In this document: positions 1 to 7,327 of the stretch, piece after piece
Layout of the letters: each line of letters starts with the position of its first letter
Numbering within the stretch: the stretch's first letter is position 1
Assembly: GCA_003486385.1 (NCBI GenBank)
Contig: DNFT01000029.1
Span: 271-19,552 of the forward strand
DNA from: Eubacterium sp.
GTDB lineage: Bacteria; Bacillota; Clostridia; Lachnospirales; Lachnospiraceae
Direction of reading: 5' to 3'
Length of the DNA stretch: 19,282 nt
Notes under the pieces: model-generated
Told to the model about the DNA's origin: nothing
Databases searched by the model: none
The model's input: the letters and a program-made list of their open reading frames with translations, nothing else
Made by a program: the position numbers and the translations under genes

Positions 1-4
1 GTAC

Positions 5-34
5 ATTAAGTTGGCATGTTTTGACCCCCACATC
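5..34. repeat. Dispersed intergenic repeat, copy 1
   Basis: A 30-bp stretch downstream of the CvfB gene is nearly the same as 17730-17758: both read ATTAAG, then TGGC, TGTTTT, ACCCC and ACATC, with three substitutions and one indel. A related inverted copy lies at 17679-17699. Two intergenic matches about 17.7 kb apart suggest a repeat family rather than chance. It could be one end of a longer element cut by the window edge. Confidence 0.6.
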
Positions 35-72
35 TTATATATTTTCAATCACAATGCTTTTACCGCTTAAAA

Positions 73-900
73 TCACTTAAGTCTTATTGATGTGTCCGAA
101 AGCTCAATCCTTCCTTCCTTTAACAGCTTTCCCACCGCTCTCTTGAAGGAAGCCTTGCTCATTCCAAGCTCACGCTTGATAACCTCAGGCGACGCCTTGT
201 CGCTGAATGGGAGAACACCGTCGAACTCCTCTATCGTCTCCAGTATCTTAGCTGCATCATCGTCCCTCTGAAGATATCCGACCTCACGCACTGCAAGCTC
301 CAGTCTTCCATCCGCAGTAACATTGGTAACCCTGAGTCCGGTGAGTGTGTCTCCCACATTGAGAACTCCATAGCATTCCTTCTTAGGTATAAGTCCCTGA
401 TACATGTCATCCACGGCAACATACATTCCGAACTTCTCTATATACTGGTATGCTGTTCCCTGTACCATATCACCGCGCTTGTACTGTGTTGTCCCCTTAA
501 GATACTTATAGACATTCATTGTCGCGCACAGTCTGCTGCTCTTATCTATATATAAGGCAACAAGGCAGCTGTCACCCGGACGTACTCTGTAGGTCTGCTC
601 CTTAAACGGAAGGAACAGATCCTTTTCAAGCCCCCAGTCAAGAAATGCACCAATCTTGCCGGTATCCTTCACCTCGAGTCTTGCAACCTGTCCAAGAACA
701 AGCATGGGCTTCCTTGTTGTAGCAAGAAGTCTGTCCTGTGAATCCCTGTATATGAACACGGTGACTGTATCGCCTATCCCGGCGTTCTCAGGCACCTGCT
801 TTCTCGGCAGAAGCACCCTCTCCTGCTCGTCGCCGACATACACGCCGAAATCTGTTCTCTTTACTATCTGTAAATCCTGTACTTCTCCAATTCTGATCAT
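73..900 (-). CDS. CvfB/YitL-like S1 RNA-binding protein
   Basis: The 275-aa product matches the CvfB (conserved virulence factor B, YitL) family of Firmicutes, cytoplasmic RNA-binding proteins that affect expression of other genes. Visible features are an N-terminal S1-like OB fold (about residues 1-62), a second around 65-130, a third around 138-205 containing KRGDMVQGTAYQYIEKFGMYV (split here as KRGDMVQG and KFGMYV), and a C-terminal winged-helix region (about 220-275) with FSDKASPEVIKRELGMSK. Length is usual for the family. The start has a strong ribosome binding site, GGAGG, 6 bases upstream. It follows the thioesterase by 53 bp on the same strand, so the two are probably co-transcribed. 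No clear intrinsic terminator lies downstream inside the window. Family assignment is firm; the RNA targets are unknown. Confidence 0.9.
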   Translation of the reverse strand: MIRIGEVQDLQIVKRTDFGVYVGDEQERVLLPRKQVPENAGIGDTVTVFIYRDSQDRLLATTRKPMLVLGQVARLEVKDTGKIGAFLDWGLEKDLFLPFKEQTYRVRPGDSCLVALYIDKSSRLCATMNVYKYLKGTTQYKRGDMVQGTAYQYIEKFGMYVAVDDMYQGLIPKKECYGVLNVGDTLTGLRVTNVTADGRLELAVREVGYLQRDDDAAKILETIEEFDGVLPFSDKASPEVIKRELGMSKASFKRAVGKLLKEGRIELSDTSIRLK

Positions 901-953
901 AATGTTCCTCCGTCCACTTTTTTACATTCTGTTCATTCTATATCCGCCGGAAG

Positions 954-1676
954 CTACTGTTCAAACACAACTATCGCATTGATATTTCCGGCTCCGTCCT
1001 TAAGGCATACATAATATTTATCCTCAACCATGCCTGTGTATGGCTGGAACACATCACCCATGACAGCAGATTTCTTATACTCAGCCAGCACACGCTTCAC
1101 CGGCTTACGCTCAGCATACTCGCCATCCTGTGCCATAAGTGCCATTGCGATATTGATATACTGACCGTTATTGACATGGTTATTTGTATCAATCATATCA
1201 GGTCTTACGGCTATCTCCTCACACTCTTTAAGATTCCCGGGCAATGCAATCTTACGCGGAAGATACTCCATATCAAGTTTCTCCCCTATTCCATAGCGCG
1301 CCGTCTGCTCCGCGTCCGGTCTCATAGGTCTTAATGTCTTTATGTTCATATATGACCACAGTGTCGCTGCCTTGACAAGCATATTCCCTTCTTCGTCCTC
1401 AAGCCAGAAATTACGGCTTCCGAAAAAGCCCTTGAACTCATACGGCACAGTACACACCTTCACCTTATCACAGAAGGAAGGCATTTTCCCAATATCTATC
1501 TGCCAGTTTAATATGAACCATGCTCCATCCCGCTCTGTCACATAGTCGATTCCAACTCCGATATCCTCCGAGTGGAATGAAGAGCAGTTCTGAAAAAGAT
1601 TGATTAGTGCCGGAATTGTCAGCCGTCTGTCGCTTCCGCACTCTGAATATCTTATTCTTGCCTCATAGCTGTACAT
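954..1676 (-). CDS. Acyl-ACP thioesterase (FatA/FatB type)
   Basis: This 240-aa cytoplasmic enzyme should hydrolyse acyl-acyl carrier protein to release free fatty acids. It has the double hot-dog layout: an N-terminal half beginning YSYEARIRYSECG with DGAWFILNWQI near residue 50-60, and a C-terminal half with RPDMIDTNNHVNN (residues 158-170), where Asp163, Asn165 and His167 match the plant and bacterial catalytic motif, followed by AEYKKSA near 198-204. The ATG at 1676 is chosen because GAAGGAGGAT lies 5 bases upstream and homology starts there; the open frame continues upstream through tRNA-Ser, which cannot be coding. No -10/-35 pair is recognisable in the G-rich DNA directly upstream, so how it is transcribed is unclear. 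It is followed by the CvfB gene. Confidence 0.9.
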   Translation of the reverse strand: MYSYEARIRYSECGSDRRLTIPALINLFQNCSSFHSEDIGVGIDYVTERDGAWFILNWQIDIGKMPSFCDKVKVCTVPYEFKGFFGSRNFWLEDEEGNMLVKAATLWSYMNIKTLRPMRPDAEQTARYGIGEKLDMEYLPRKIALPGNLKECEEIAVRPDMIDTNNHVNNGQYINIAMALMAQDGEYAERKPVKRVLAEYKKSAVMGDVFQPYTGMVEDKYYVCLKDGAGNINAIVVFEQ

Positions 1677-1694
1677 AAATATCCTCCTTCTGTT

Positions 1695-1808
1695 ATGTTT
1701 TGAGCGGGGTGGCTGGGACAGTGGCGGTGGGACAGGGGTCAGACCCCGTGTCCTAGGACTGGGACATGGGGTCTGACCCCTGTCCCAACCCGCCCCCTGC
1801 CCCCCTGC
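1695..1808. repeat. G-rich palindromic (REP/BIME-like) element
   Basis: Perfect 19-bp inverted arms GGGACAGGGGTCAGACCCC (1729-1747) and GGGGTCTGACCCCTGTCCC (1768-1786) enclose 20 bp. That spacer itself pairs almost completely (1748-1755 with 1760-1767, two G-T pairs), so either strand could fold into a hairpin of about 27 pairs. Each arm also contains its own small palindrome, GGGGTC-A/T-GACCCC. The flanks (1695-1728 and 1787-1808) are G-rich on one side and C-rich on the other and pair partly. TGGGACA occurs three times. Base composition is far richer in G+C than the neighbours. It sits between the tRNA-Ser terminator and the thioesterase ribosome binding site. The inverted pair of short palindromes resembles REP/BIME repeats; that link is from memory. 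Confidence 0.75.
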
Positions 1809-1810
1809 CA

Positions 1811-1847
1811 AAATAAAACGGCACATTACAGTCTCCCATAATGTGCC
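1811..1847 (-). terminator. Intrinsic terminator of tRNA-Ser
   Basis: A perfect 9-bp stem, GGCACATTA (1820-1828) with TAATGTGCC (1839-1847) and a 10-nt loop, is followed on the minus strand by GTTTTATTTT. It lies 9 bp past the tRNA-Ser 3' end. It should end the tRNA transcript before the thioesterase. Confidence 0.8.
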
Positions 1848-1856
1848 TGACGCAAG

Positions 1857-1944
1857 CGGAAACGGCGGGATTCGAACCCGCGTGCCGGTTGCCCGACAAC
1901 TTGATTTCGAGTCAAGCTCGTTATGGCCACTTCGATACGTTTCC
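1857..1944 (-). tRNA. tRNA-Ser (anticodon CGA, reads UCG)
   Basis: The minus strand folds into a class II tRNA. Acceptor arms GGAAACG (1938-1944) and CGTTTCC (1858-1864) pair perfectly with discriminator G at 1857. The anticodon arm is CTTGA/TCAAG with loop CTCGAAA, giving anticodon CGA. A long variable arm (TGTCGG, loop GCAA, CCGGCA) is diagnostic of tRNA-Ser, and the T arm is GCGGG-TTCGAAT-CCCGC. The 3' CCA is not encoded and must be added enzymatically. It lies 78 bp downstream of tRNA-Gln on the same strand. Confidence 0.95.
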
Positions 1945-1992
1945 ATACTATTACAATAACCTGCCATGCGTATTAGAACGCGTTATAGCAAC

Positions 1993-2020
1993 AAAGGCAC
2001 CACGCTGACGTGATGCCTTT
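1993..2020 (-). terminator. Hairpin between the two tRNA genes
   Basis: AAAGGCATCACG and CGTGGTGCCTTT on the minus strand form a 12-bp stem (one G-U pair, 4-nt loop) starting 2 bases after the tRNA-Gln 3' end, followed by a weak T tract (TTTGTTGCT). It may terminate partially, leaving read-through into tRNA-Ser, or act in tRNA processing. Confidence 0.55.
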
Positions 2021-2022
2021 AG

Positions 2023-2094
2023 CTGGGCTACCAGGGCTCGAACCTGGAAATGCTGGAGTCAGAGTCCAGTGCCTTACCATTTGGCTATAGCCCA
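2023..2094 (-). tRNA. tRNA-Gln (anticodon CUG, reads CAG)
   Basis: A 72-nt cloverleaf on the minus strand. The acceptor begins TGGGCTA and ends TAGCCCA plus discriminator G. The D arm region is AGCCAAATGGTAAGGC. The anticodon arm CTGGA/TCCAG has loop CTCTGAC, giving CTG, and the T arm is CCAGG-TTCGAGC-CCTGG. The U1-A72 first pair is typical of glutamine tRNAs. CCA is not encoded. It and the following tRNA-Ser both have C at the wobble position and read codons ending in G. Confidence 0.95.
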
Positions 2095-2128
2095 ATGTGT
2101 ACTGCGCTCTTGCGCTACAACGATATTG

Positions 2129-2194
2129 ATTATATATCAGGTTTTCAAAAAATGCAAGTACTTTTTTGAAATTTTTTTAATTTTTTTTAAAAAA
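2129..2194 (-). promoter_or_regulatory. Strong tRNA promoter with UP-like phased A-tracts
   Basis: On the minus strand TTGCAT (2152-2157), a 17-bp spacer and TATAAT (2129-2134) precede tRNA-Gln. Upstream of -35 are three A-tracts at 2162-2167, 2172-2178 and 2181-2188, centred about 10 bp apart, so they sit on one helix face at roughly -41 to -67. This is the layout of an UP element with intrinsic bending, as expected for a stable-RNA promoter. The rest of 2195-2253 holds no gene and no clear terminator for the ABC operon, only a weak CCCAT-TTT-ATGGG hairpin near 2239-2251. Confidence 0.75.
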
Positions 2195-2253
2195 TATTTT
2201 ATTCATACTATTCTGCAAATTTTAAAGTGCCGGAACCCCCATAAAATGGGACA

Positions 2254-2982
2254 TTATGCCTCTATAAGCTGCCTTGTGTATGCTTCCCTAGGGTTATCAA
2301 ATATCTCCCGTGTGTCCCCGATTTCCACAACACGACCATCTTTCATGACCATTATTCTGTCACACAACTGGTATACCACATCAATATCATGTGATATAAA
2401 AATATAGGTAAGTCCCATTTCCCTCTTAAGTTCAATAAGAAGCTGCATAATCTGGGATTGAATCGTGACATCAAGCGCAGACAATGGCTCATCTGCTATG
2501 ACCAGCTTAGGACATGCTATAAGCGCAGCCGCGATGCTTATTCTCTGACGCTGTCCTCCGCTGAGCTGGGATGGATGTCTGTACGCATAGCTTTCGTCAA
2601 GCCCAACCTTGCACAGCATATCCGATACCCTTTTATCAAGCTTTTTTCTTTCCCTGATACCGGACAGCAAAAGAGGCTCCCTTAAAATTCTGCCGATAGT
2701 CCACGCCGGATTGAGTGAAGAATATGGGTCCTGAAAAATCATCTGGGGCTTCTTATTGTTGTGCACAATACTTCCGTCATAGAGCGGATTCATCCCCAGA
2801 ATAGTCCTGGACAATGTGGATTTCCCACAGCCGGACTCCCCCACTATTCCGAATATCTCGCCATCACGAACATCAAAGCTTACATCAAAGAGCACCTGTT
2901 TTTTCTCGGAACGTGCAAATACCGACTTTGATTTTGTCTTATAATATGCATTAAGATTTTTAACCTCTAATATATTAGTCAT
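2254..2982 (-). CDS. Peptide/nickel ABC importer ATPase (DppF/NikE-like)
   Basis: This 242-aa cytoplasmic ATPase is the last gene of the importer operon. Visible motifs are Walker A GESGCGKS (48-55), Q-loop FQDPYSSLNP (83-92), signature LSGGQRQR (140-147), Walker B VIADEP (161-166) and the H-loop histidine at 198. The start at 2982 follows CGGAGACAAC, 13 bp after the preceding stop codon; upstream in-frame ATGs would run into the previous gene without a better ribosome binding site. It is much shorter than oligopeptide DppF/OppF (about 320 aa) because it ends right after the nucleotide-binding fold and lacks the C-terminal oligopeptide/dipeptide transporter extension. That length is closer to NikE. 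The substrate cannot be fixed from the ATPase. Confidence 0.88.
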   Translation of the reverse strand: MTNILEVKNLNAYYKTKSKSVFARSEKKQVLFDVSFDVRDGEIFGIVGESGCGKSTLSRTILGMNPLYDGSIVHNNKKPQMIFQDPYSSLNPAWTIGRILREPLLLSGIRERKKLDKRVSDMLCKVGLDESYAYRHPSQLSGGQRQRISIAAALIACPKLVIADEPLSALDVTIQSQIMQLLIELKREMGLTYIFISHDIDVVYQLCDRIMVMKDGRVVEIGDTREIFDNPREAYTRQLIEA

Positions 2983-2995
2983 GTTGTCTCCGTTA

Positions 2996-3817
2996 TCATA
3001 TTGTGTCCATACGCACATCCTGTGCTCCGGCAATTCTCCTGCTCCTGTCCGGAATCGCAGCAATAAGCCCTCTGGTATACTCATCTCTGGGCGAAGTGAA
3101 AATCTCCTCAACAGTTCCGCTCTCGACCACCCTGCCGCGGCACATTACAATAACCTTGTCGGCAAAATTCTTAAGCAGCTTAAGGTCATGCGTTATAAAC
3201 ACGATCCCCATATCATGCTCATCCTTCATACACCGGATGAGTTCAATAATACCCTTCTGTGTTGTGACATCAAGTGCCGTTGTCGGCTCATCGCAGAGAA
3301 GATACCCCGGTCTGCATATAGTTCCCATGGCAATCATCACTCTCTGGCGCATACCGCCGGACAGCTCATGCGGATAGCTTTCGTATATACGCTCCGGTTC
3401 CGGCAGCTTTACATCAACGAGAGCTTCCAGAACCCTGCTCTTAATCTCCTTCGCAGAGCTCCTGCTGTCCGGTATTTTGTGGAGTCTCACTGCCTCGCCA
3501 AGCTGTCTGCCAATACGCATTGATGGGTTAAGGCTTGTCATTGGCTCCTGAAATATCATCGCAATATCCTTTCCCCTTATGTCCGACATTGAATGTTCGC
3601 AAAGACCTGTTAATTCCCTGCCATCAAGCCTTATACTGCCCCCTTTTATCTGCGCCTGCGGGCTTAAAAGCCCCATAACGGACAGCGCAGTCATAGTCTT
3701 TCCTGAGCCTGACTCACCCACAATTCCAAGAACTTCTCCACGCTTTACCGACATTGAGACAGCGTCAAGGACACATCTGTCACCGAAGCATACTGTAAGT
3801 TTTTCTATTTCCAGCAT
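2996..3817 (-). CDS. Peptide/nickel ABC importer ATPase (DppD/NikD-like)
   Basis: The 273-aa product is the first ATPase of the importer. It contains Walker A GESGSGKT (34-41), Q-loop FQEPMTSLNP (89-98), signature LSGGMRQR (152-159), Walker B YLLCDEP (172-178) and H-loop His210. The start is supported by GGAAGGAGAG a few bases upstream, and it begins 18 bp after the permease stop. Like its partner it lacks most of the C-terminal extension of classical OppD/DppD (about 330 aa), matching NikD-like lengths. The two ATPases are distinct, so a heterodimer with one subunit of each is expected on the inner face of the two permeases. Confidence 0.9.
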   Translation of the reverse strand: MLEIEKLTVCFGDRCVLDAVSMSVKRGEVLGIVGESGSGKTMTALSVMGLLSPQAQIKGGSIRLDGRELTGLCEHSMSDIRGKDIAMIFQEPMTSLNPSMRIGRQLGEAVRLHKIPDSRSSAKEIKSRVLEALVDVKLPEPERIYESYPHELSGGMRQRVMIAMGTICRPGYLLCDEPTTALDVTTQKGIIELIRCMKDEHDMGIVFITHDLKLLKNFADKVIVMCRGRVVESGTVEEIFTSPRDEYTRGLIAAIPDRSRRIAGAQDVRMDTI

Positions 3818-3835
3818 ACATACTCTCCTTCCAGC

Positions 3836-4663
3836 TCAATTCTGTTCCCTCTCAGCCTCTATGCGTATACCCTCTGCAAGCAGCGAAAATCCCAGCACAA
3901 AGAAAACTATGGTCATTCCCGGCATAATAGCATACCACGGAGCCGTGAACAGATAGCTCTGCGCATCCGACAGCATGCTTCCAAGGCTCGCATCCGGCGG
4001 CTGTATTCCAATACCAAGATAGCTTAAGCCGGCCTCAGCAAGCACGGCATTATTAAAGCCTATAGTTGCCGTGACAAACAGCGTGGAGCGTATGTTAGGG
4101 AATATATGTCTGAATATTATCCTCATATTTCCCGCACCCATAAGCCTTGCACTCTTCACAAAATCCCTCTCTTTAAGGCTTATATATTCACTTCTGACAA
4201 TACGCGCAAAACTCGGTATGAACAAAATACCAAGAGCAAGTATCACATTATACTTTCCCGGACCTATTATGCTCACGATTATGAGTGCTATGAGAATGCT
4301 CGGAAAACCGTTAAGTGCGTCATTTATCCTCATCACAATCTCATCCACCAGCCCGCCATAATACCCTGTCACGGCACCGGTTATCGTTCCTATGCTTCCT
4401 CCGATTGCTACAGTCGATACAGCAACCAGCCCCGTCATGCTTATACCCTTAAGAACGCGGCTGAAAATATCTCTTCCGAAATTATCCGTTCCCATGATAT
4501 GCGAAAAGGACGGAGAAGAAAACTTCTCTGCCCCATTCATGGCATTGGGATCATAGGGCGTATGTATGAGTCCTATGAGCATCAAAATAATAAACAGCAC
4601 AGTGATAGCTGCACCTGATATAAAATATGCATTTGTATGTTTGTTTTTCTTCATAAATCTCAC
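3836..4663 (-). CDS. Peptide/nickel ABC importer permease (DppC-like)
   Basis: A 275-aa integral membrane protein of the binding-protein-dependent transport family. It has an N-terminal membrane segment (about 12-33), the typical DppC motif GTDNFGRDIFSR (58-69), further hydrophobic segments at about 78-100, 121-150 and 240-262, and a cytoplasmic EAA loop (about 167-190, DFVKSARLMGAGNM) that docks the ATPases. The first codon is probably GTG at 4663, overlapping the upstream TGA by four bases (GTGA), with GGAAG just upstream. An ATG at residue 4 is an alternative start. The overlap implies translational coupling to the DppB-like partner. Confidence 0.92.
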   Translation of the reverse strand: MRFMKKNKHTNAYFISGAAITVLFIILMLIGLIHTPYDPNAMNGAEKFSSPSFSHIMGTDNFGRDIFSRVLKGISMTGLVAVSTVAIGGSIGTITGAVTGYYGGLVDEIVMRINDALNGFPSILIALIIVSIIGPGKYNVILALGILFIPSFARIVRSEYISLKERDFVKSARLMGAGNMRIIFRHIFPNIRSTLFVTATIGFNNAVLAEAGLSYLGIGIQPPDASLGSMLSDAQSYLFTAPWYAIMPGMTIVFFVLGFSLLAEGIRIEAEREQN

Positions 4664-5619
4664 TGTTCTTCCACCCTCGGATCAATATACCGGTATAAAA
4701 CATCAACGATGAAGTACACAATAACTACAGCAAAAACAATATACAGCATCAGCGCCTGTACAACAGGGTAATCCCTTGTAGATATGGACGAAACCAAAAG
4801 CCTTCCAATCCCCGGCAGACCGAAAACCTGCTCGACAACAATGCTTCCTGCAGCAATCTCAGCCGCTATGACACCTATAAAGGTCACCACCGGAATCATT
4901 GCATTTCTAAGCACATGCACGAAAAGTACCCTCATTCTGCGCGCACCCTTGCTGTATGCCGTTCTCACATAGTCAGACTTAAGCTGCGTTATGATTGAGT
5001 TGCGAAGAAACTTCGCCGTCATGGCAGCCTTCGGCAATGCAACCGTTATCGCCGGAAAAAGCATGTATCTTATGTAGCCCCGGAAATCCTCTTTATAGCT
5101 GATATATCCGCCCGGGGTGAACCATCTCATAATCAGTCCAAACAGATATATAATGATTATACCCAGAAAAAATGACGGCACACTCATGGTAAACTGGGAC
5201 AGCACGTTAAGTGCGCCGTCAATGAAGCGGCTTTTCGTACCGCCCCACAATATTCCTATAGGAATTGAAAACATGATAATAAGAAGCAATGACAAGCCCG
5301 CAAGTGTTAAGGTTACCGGAAGCTTACCCGCAATGAGCCTGCTCACCTCCATCTGCTCATTGAGGCTTTCCTGATAGCGGTAGCTTCTTCCCAGATCGCC
5401 GGTAAGCACCCCTGTAAACCAGTTAAAATATCTCTCCGGCATTGAGTCATTAAGCCCTAATTGTTCTCTCAGAGCCTCCACCTGTTCTTCTGTAGCCTCT
5501 GTTCCCAGAATGGACAGCGCCGGATCACCCGGTATTACCTGAAAAATCAGGAATACCAGAACCGAGATAAAAAACAGGGTGAGTATTAAGGTTAAAAGCT
5601 TCTTGATTATATATTTCAT
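4660..5619 (-). CDS. Peptide/nickel ABC importer permease (DppB-like)
   Basis: A 319-aa permease with the standard DppB/NikB layout: one N-terminal membrane helix (about 9-29), an extracytoplasmic segment containing VIPGDPA and REQLGLND, then five hydrophobic segments and an EAA loop at about 216-240 (DYVRTAYSKGARRMRVLF), ending in DPRVEEQ, close to the DPR-containing end typical of this family. Its ribosome binding site CGGAG overlaps the end of the binding-protein gene, which stops 9 bp upstream. Length matches the family (about 310-340 aa). It pairs with the DppC-like permease to form the pore. Confidence 0.93.
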   Translation of the reverse strand: MKYIIKKLLTLILTLFFISVLVFLIFQVIPGDPALSILGTEATEEQVEALREQLGLNDSMPERYFNWFTGVLTGDLGRSYRYQESLNEQMEVSRLIAGKLPVTLTLAGLSLLLIIMFSIPIGILWGGTKSRFIDGALNVLSQFTMSVPSFFLGIIIIYLFGLIMRWFTPGGYISYKEDFRGYIRYMLFPAITVALPKAAMTAKFLRNSIITQLKSDYVRTAYSKGARRMRVLFVHVLRNAMIPVVTFIGVIAAEIAAGSIVVEQVFGLPGIGRLLVSSISTRDYPVVQALMLYIVFAVVIVYFIVDVLYRYIDPRVEEQ

Positions 5620-5628
5620 GTTCTGTAT

Positions 5629-7170
5629 TTACTCCGTCCAGTATACATACTTCATATCCTGCACATAGATAGGATAGAATCTGTAACCTGCAATTTTCTT
5701 GTTCATCGCAATAAGCACAGGCGGAACAACAGTGTAGACCGACGCCGCATCATCATGGAGCATTGTCTGTAACTGCCTGTAGCCGTCTAATATCTCCGCG
5801 CTGTCAAGCGATGTGGATATCTTCTTATATAATGTATCGTAATTTTCATTGCTGTATCCGACAAAGTTATTCTTGGCTGTAGACTGATACCTTACAAGAA
5901 GATAGCTAGGTGTCAGTGAGCCTGCAATTCCACAGACTGTGCTCTCAAAATTTCTTCCCTTATATACATCATCAAGCCATGTTGACCAGTCCACCTTCTT
6001 GATGACAGCCGTAATTCCTGCTTCCTTCAACTGTTCAACTATAACCTGTGCCGTATCAACATGCATCTGATAGTTAGAAGGAACCGTTATCTCCATATCA
6101 AAGCCATCCGGGTAGCCCGCATCAGCAAGAAGCTCCTTAGCCTTCGCCACATCATGCTCATAGCCTGTATCTACATAGCATTCATACCCCGGAACCATGC
6201 TTGTACCAATAACTGTACCGCGTCCTCCAAAAATAAAATCATTTATGGCGTCCCTGTCAACCGCATAGGAGACTGCCTGTCTTACCCGCACGTCATCAAA
6301 TGGTGCAACCGCATTGTTAAGATAGAGTCCCTGCACGACATTAGAGCCGTTGCTTCCTATATTAAAGCTGTTCTTAAGCTCATTTGCCTGATCATCCGTA
6401 AGATACGGATAAATGTCAATGCTTCCCGCCTGAAGCTCCATCATTGCGGACTCTGCACTTGCCACAATCTTAAATGTGACCTTGTCAAGATACGGAAGTC
6501 CTTCCTGCCAATAATACTCATTTCTTGTGAGTACAATGCCCTCCTGTGGGACATACGATTCTAACTTAAAAGGACCAGTACCTATAATCTCGCCTGTTTC
6601 GCTCGAGGATGCCGGAATAATGTCTGCCGTAAGGTAGTAAATAATCTCCGAATTCGCCTCCGAGAGTACGATATTGATAGTTGACTGGTCCACAATTTCA
6701 ACGCCTGAAACAATAGAAAGTGCCTTAACAAGAGGCGTTCCGTCGAGAAGCCCCGCGCATCTTTCAATAGAATATTTTACATCCTCGGCAGTCACCGGTG
6801 TACCATCAGAGAACTTAATTCCATCCCTCAGCTTGAAGGTATAGGTAAGTCCGTCATCAGACATGGTATACTTTTCTGCTACCGCAGGTATAACATTTCC
6901 GTTCTCATCCGGAACCACAAGTCCCTCGAAAATGTTAAACAATATCTCTTCTGTTCCTGCCGCTACTGCTAAGTGTGGGTCAAGACTATCGATATCCTGC
7001 TGTATTCCTACAACAACTTCACCACCGGCCGCTGCTGTTCCGGTAGTCTCGGAAACACTATCCGAAGGCTTCTCTCCTCCCTTGCCGCCCGCACATCCTG
7101 TCAGTGCAGCAGAAAGTACCATTACTACCACACACCCGAGACTTAGTCTCTTAAAAAAATTCTTCTTCAT
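5629..7170 (-). CDS. Extracellular solute-binding lipoprotein, family 5 (DppA/OppA/NikA-like)
   Basis: This 513-aa protein is the substrate receptor of the importer. It has a signal peptide with positively charged start MKKNFFKR, a hydrophobic core and a lipobox LTGC (Cys near residue 26), so it should be lipid-anchored outside the membrane. A short Gly/Ser/Thr linker (about 28-48) leads to the SBP_bac_5 fold: VVVGIQQDIDSLDPHLA, then IFEGLVVPDENGNVIPAVAEKY and TFKLRDGIKFSDGTPVTAEDV, which is the family signature region. AGAAGGAGAAT is a strong ribosome binding site. It is the first gene of the operon, as is common. The family binds peptides, nickel chelates, sugars or opines; the sequence does not decide which. 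Confidence 0.93.
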   Translation of the reverse strand: MKKNFFKRLSLGCVVVMVLSAALTGCAGGKGGEKPSDSVSETTGTAAAGGEVVVGIQQDIDSLDPHLAVAAGTEEILFNIFEGLVVPDENGNVIPAVAEKYTMSDDGLTYTFKLRDGIKFSDGTPVTAEDVKYSIERCAGLLDGTPLVKALSIVSGVEIVDQSTINIVLSEANSEIIYYLTADIIPASSSETGEIIGTGPFKLESYVPQEGIVLTRNEYYWQEGLPYLDKVTFKIVASAESAMMELQAGSIDIYPYLTDDQANELKNSFNIGSNGSNVVQGLYLNNAVAPFDDVRVRQAVSYAVDRDAINDFIFGGRGTVIGTSMVPGYECYVDTGYEHDVAKAKELLADAGYPDGFDMEITVPSNYQMHVDTAQVIVEQLKEAGITAVIKKVDWSTWLDDVYKGRNFESTVCGIAGSLTPSYLLVRYQSTAKNNFVGYSNENYDTLYKKISTSLDSAEILDGYRQLQTMLHDDAASVYTVVPPVLIAMNKKIAGYRFYPIYVQDMKYVYWTE

Positions 7171-7212
7171 GTGATATTCTCCTTCTGAATAATATTAGGT
7201 TTTCCGTTTTTT

Positions 7213-7242
7213 TATTGTATACAATATACCGGATTTATGCAA
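7213..7242 (-). promoter_or_regulatory. Importer operon promoter with palindromic operator candidate
   Basis: On the minus strand TTGCAT (7237-7242), a 17-bp spacer and TACAAT (7214-7219) lie 44 bp upstream of the binding-protein start. The -10 is inside a perfect 14-bp palindrome TATTGTATACAATA (7213-7226). TTGTATACAA has the TnGTnnnACnA-like form bound by many GntR-family repressors, so repression by such a protein is an inference. Confidence 0.6.
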
Positions 7243-7264
7243 TAGTTTTTAATGTTTTTTTAAT

Positions 7265-7293
7265 TATACATTTTATGCATTATGTGTTATACT
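7265..7293 (+). promoter_or_regulatory. Promoter of the 188-aa membrane protein gene
   Basis: TATACT (7288-7293) lies 17 bp after a weak -35, TATACA (7265-7270), and 34 bp before the start codon. It diverges from the importer promoter, leaving about 20 bp between the two -35 elements. Confidence 0.45.
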
Positions 7294-7327
7294 GCTAAAA
7301 GACTGTAAGAAAGAGAGGTTTCGTCAA

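Noticed and set aside
1677..1967. N-terminal extension of the thioesterase reading frame
   Set aside because: It runs through the palindromic element, the terminator and the tRNA-Ser gene; the ATG at 1676 has a strong ribosome binding site and is where homology begins.
4106..4618. 170-aa plus-strand open frame opposite the DppC-like permease
   Set aside because: Shadow of a well-supported membrane protein; no start signals.
2254..7170. Reading the importer as specifically an oligopeptide (opp) or nickel (nik) system
   Set aside because: Gene order fits both and no specificity residue is diagnostic by eye, so no specific gene symbols were assigned.
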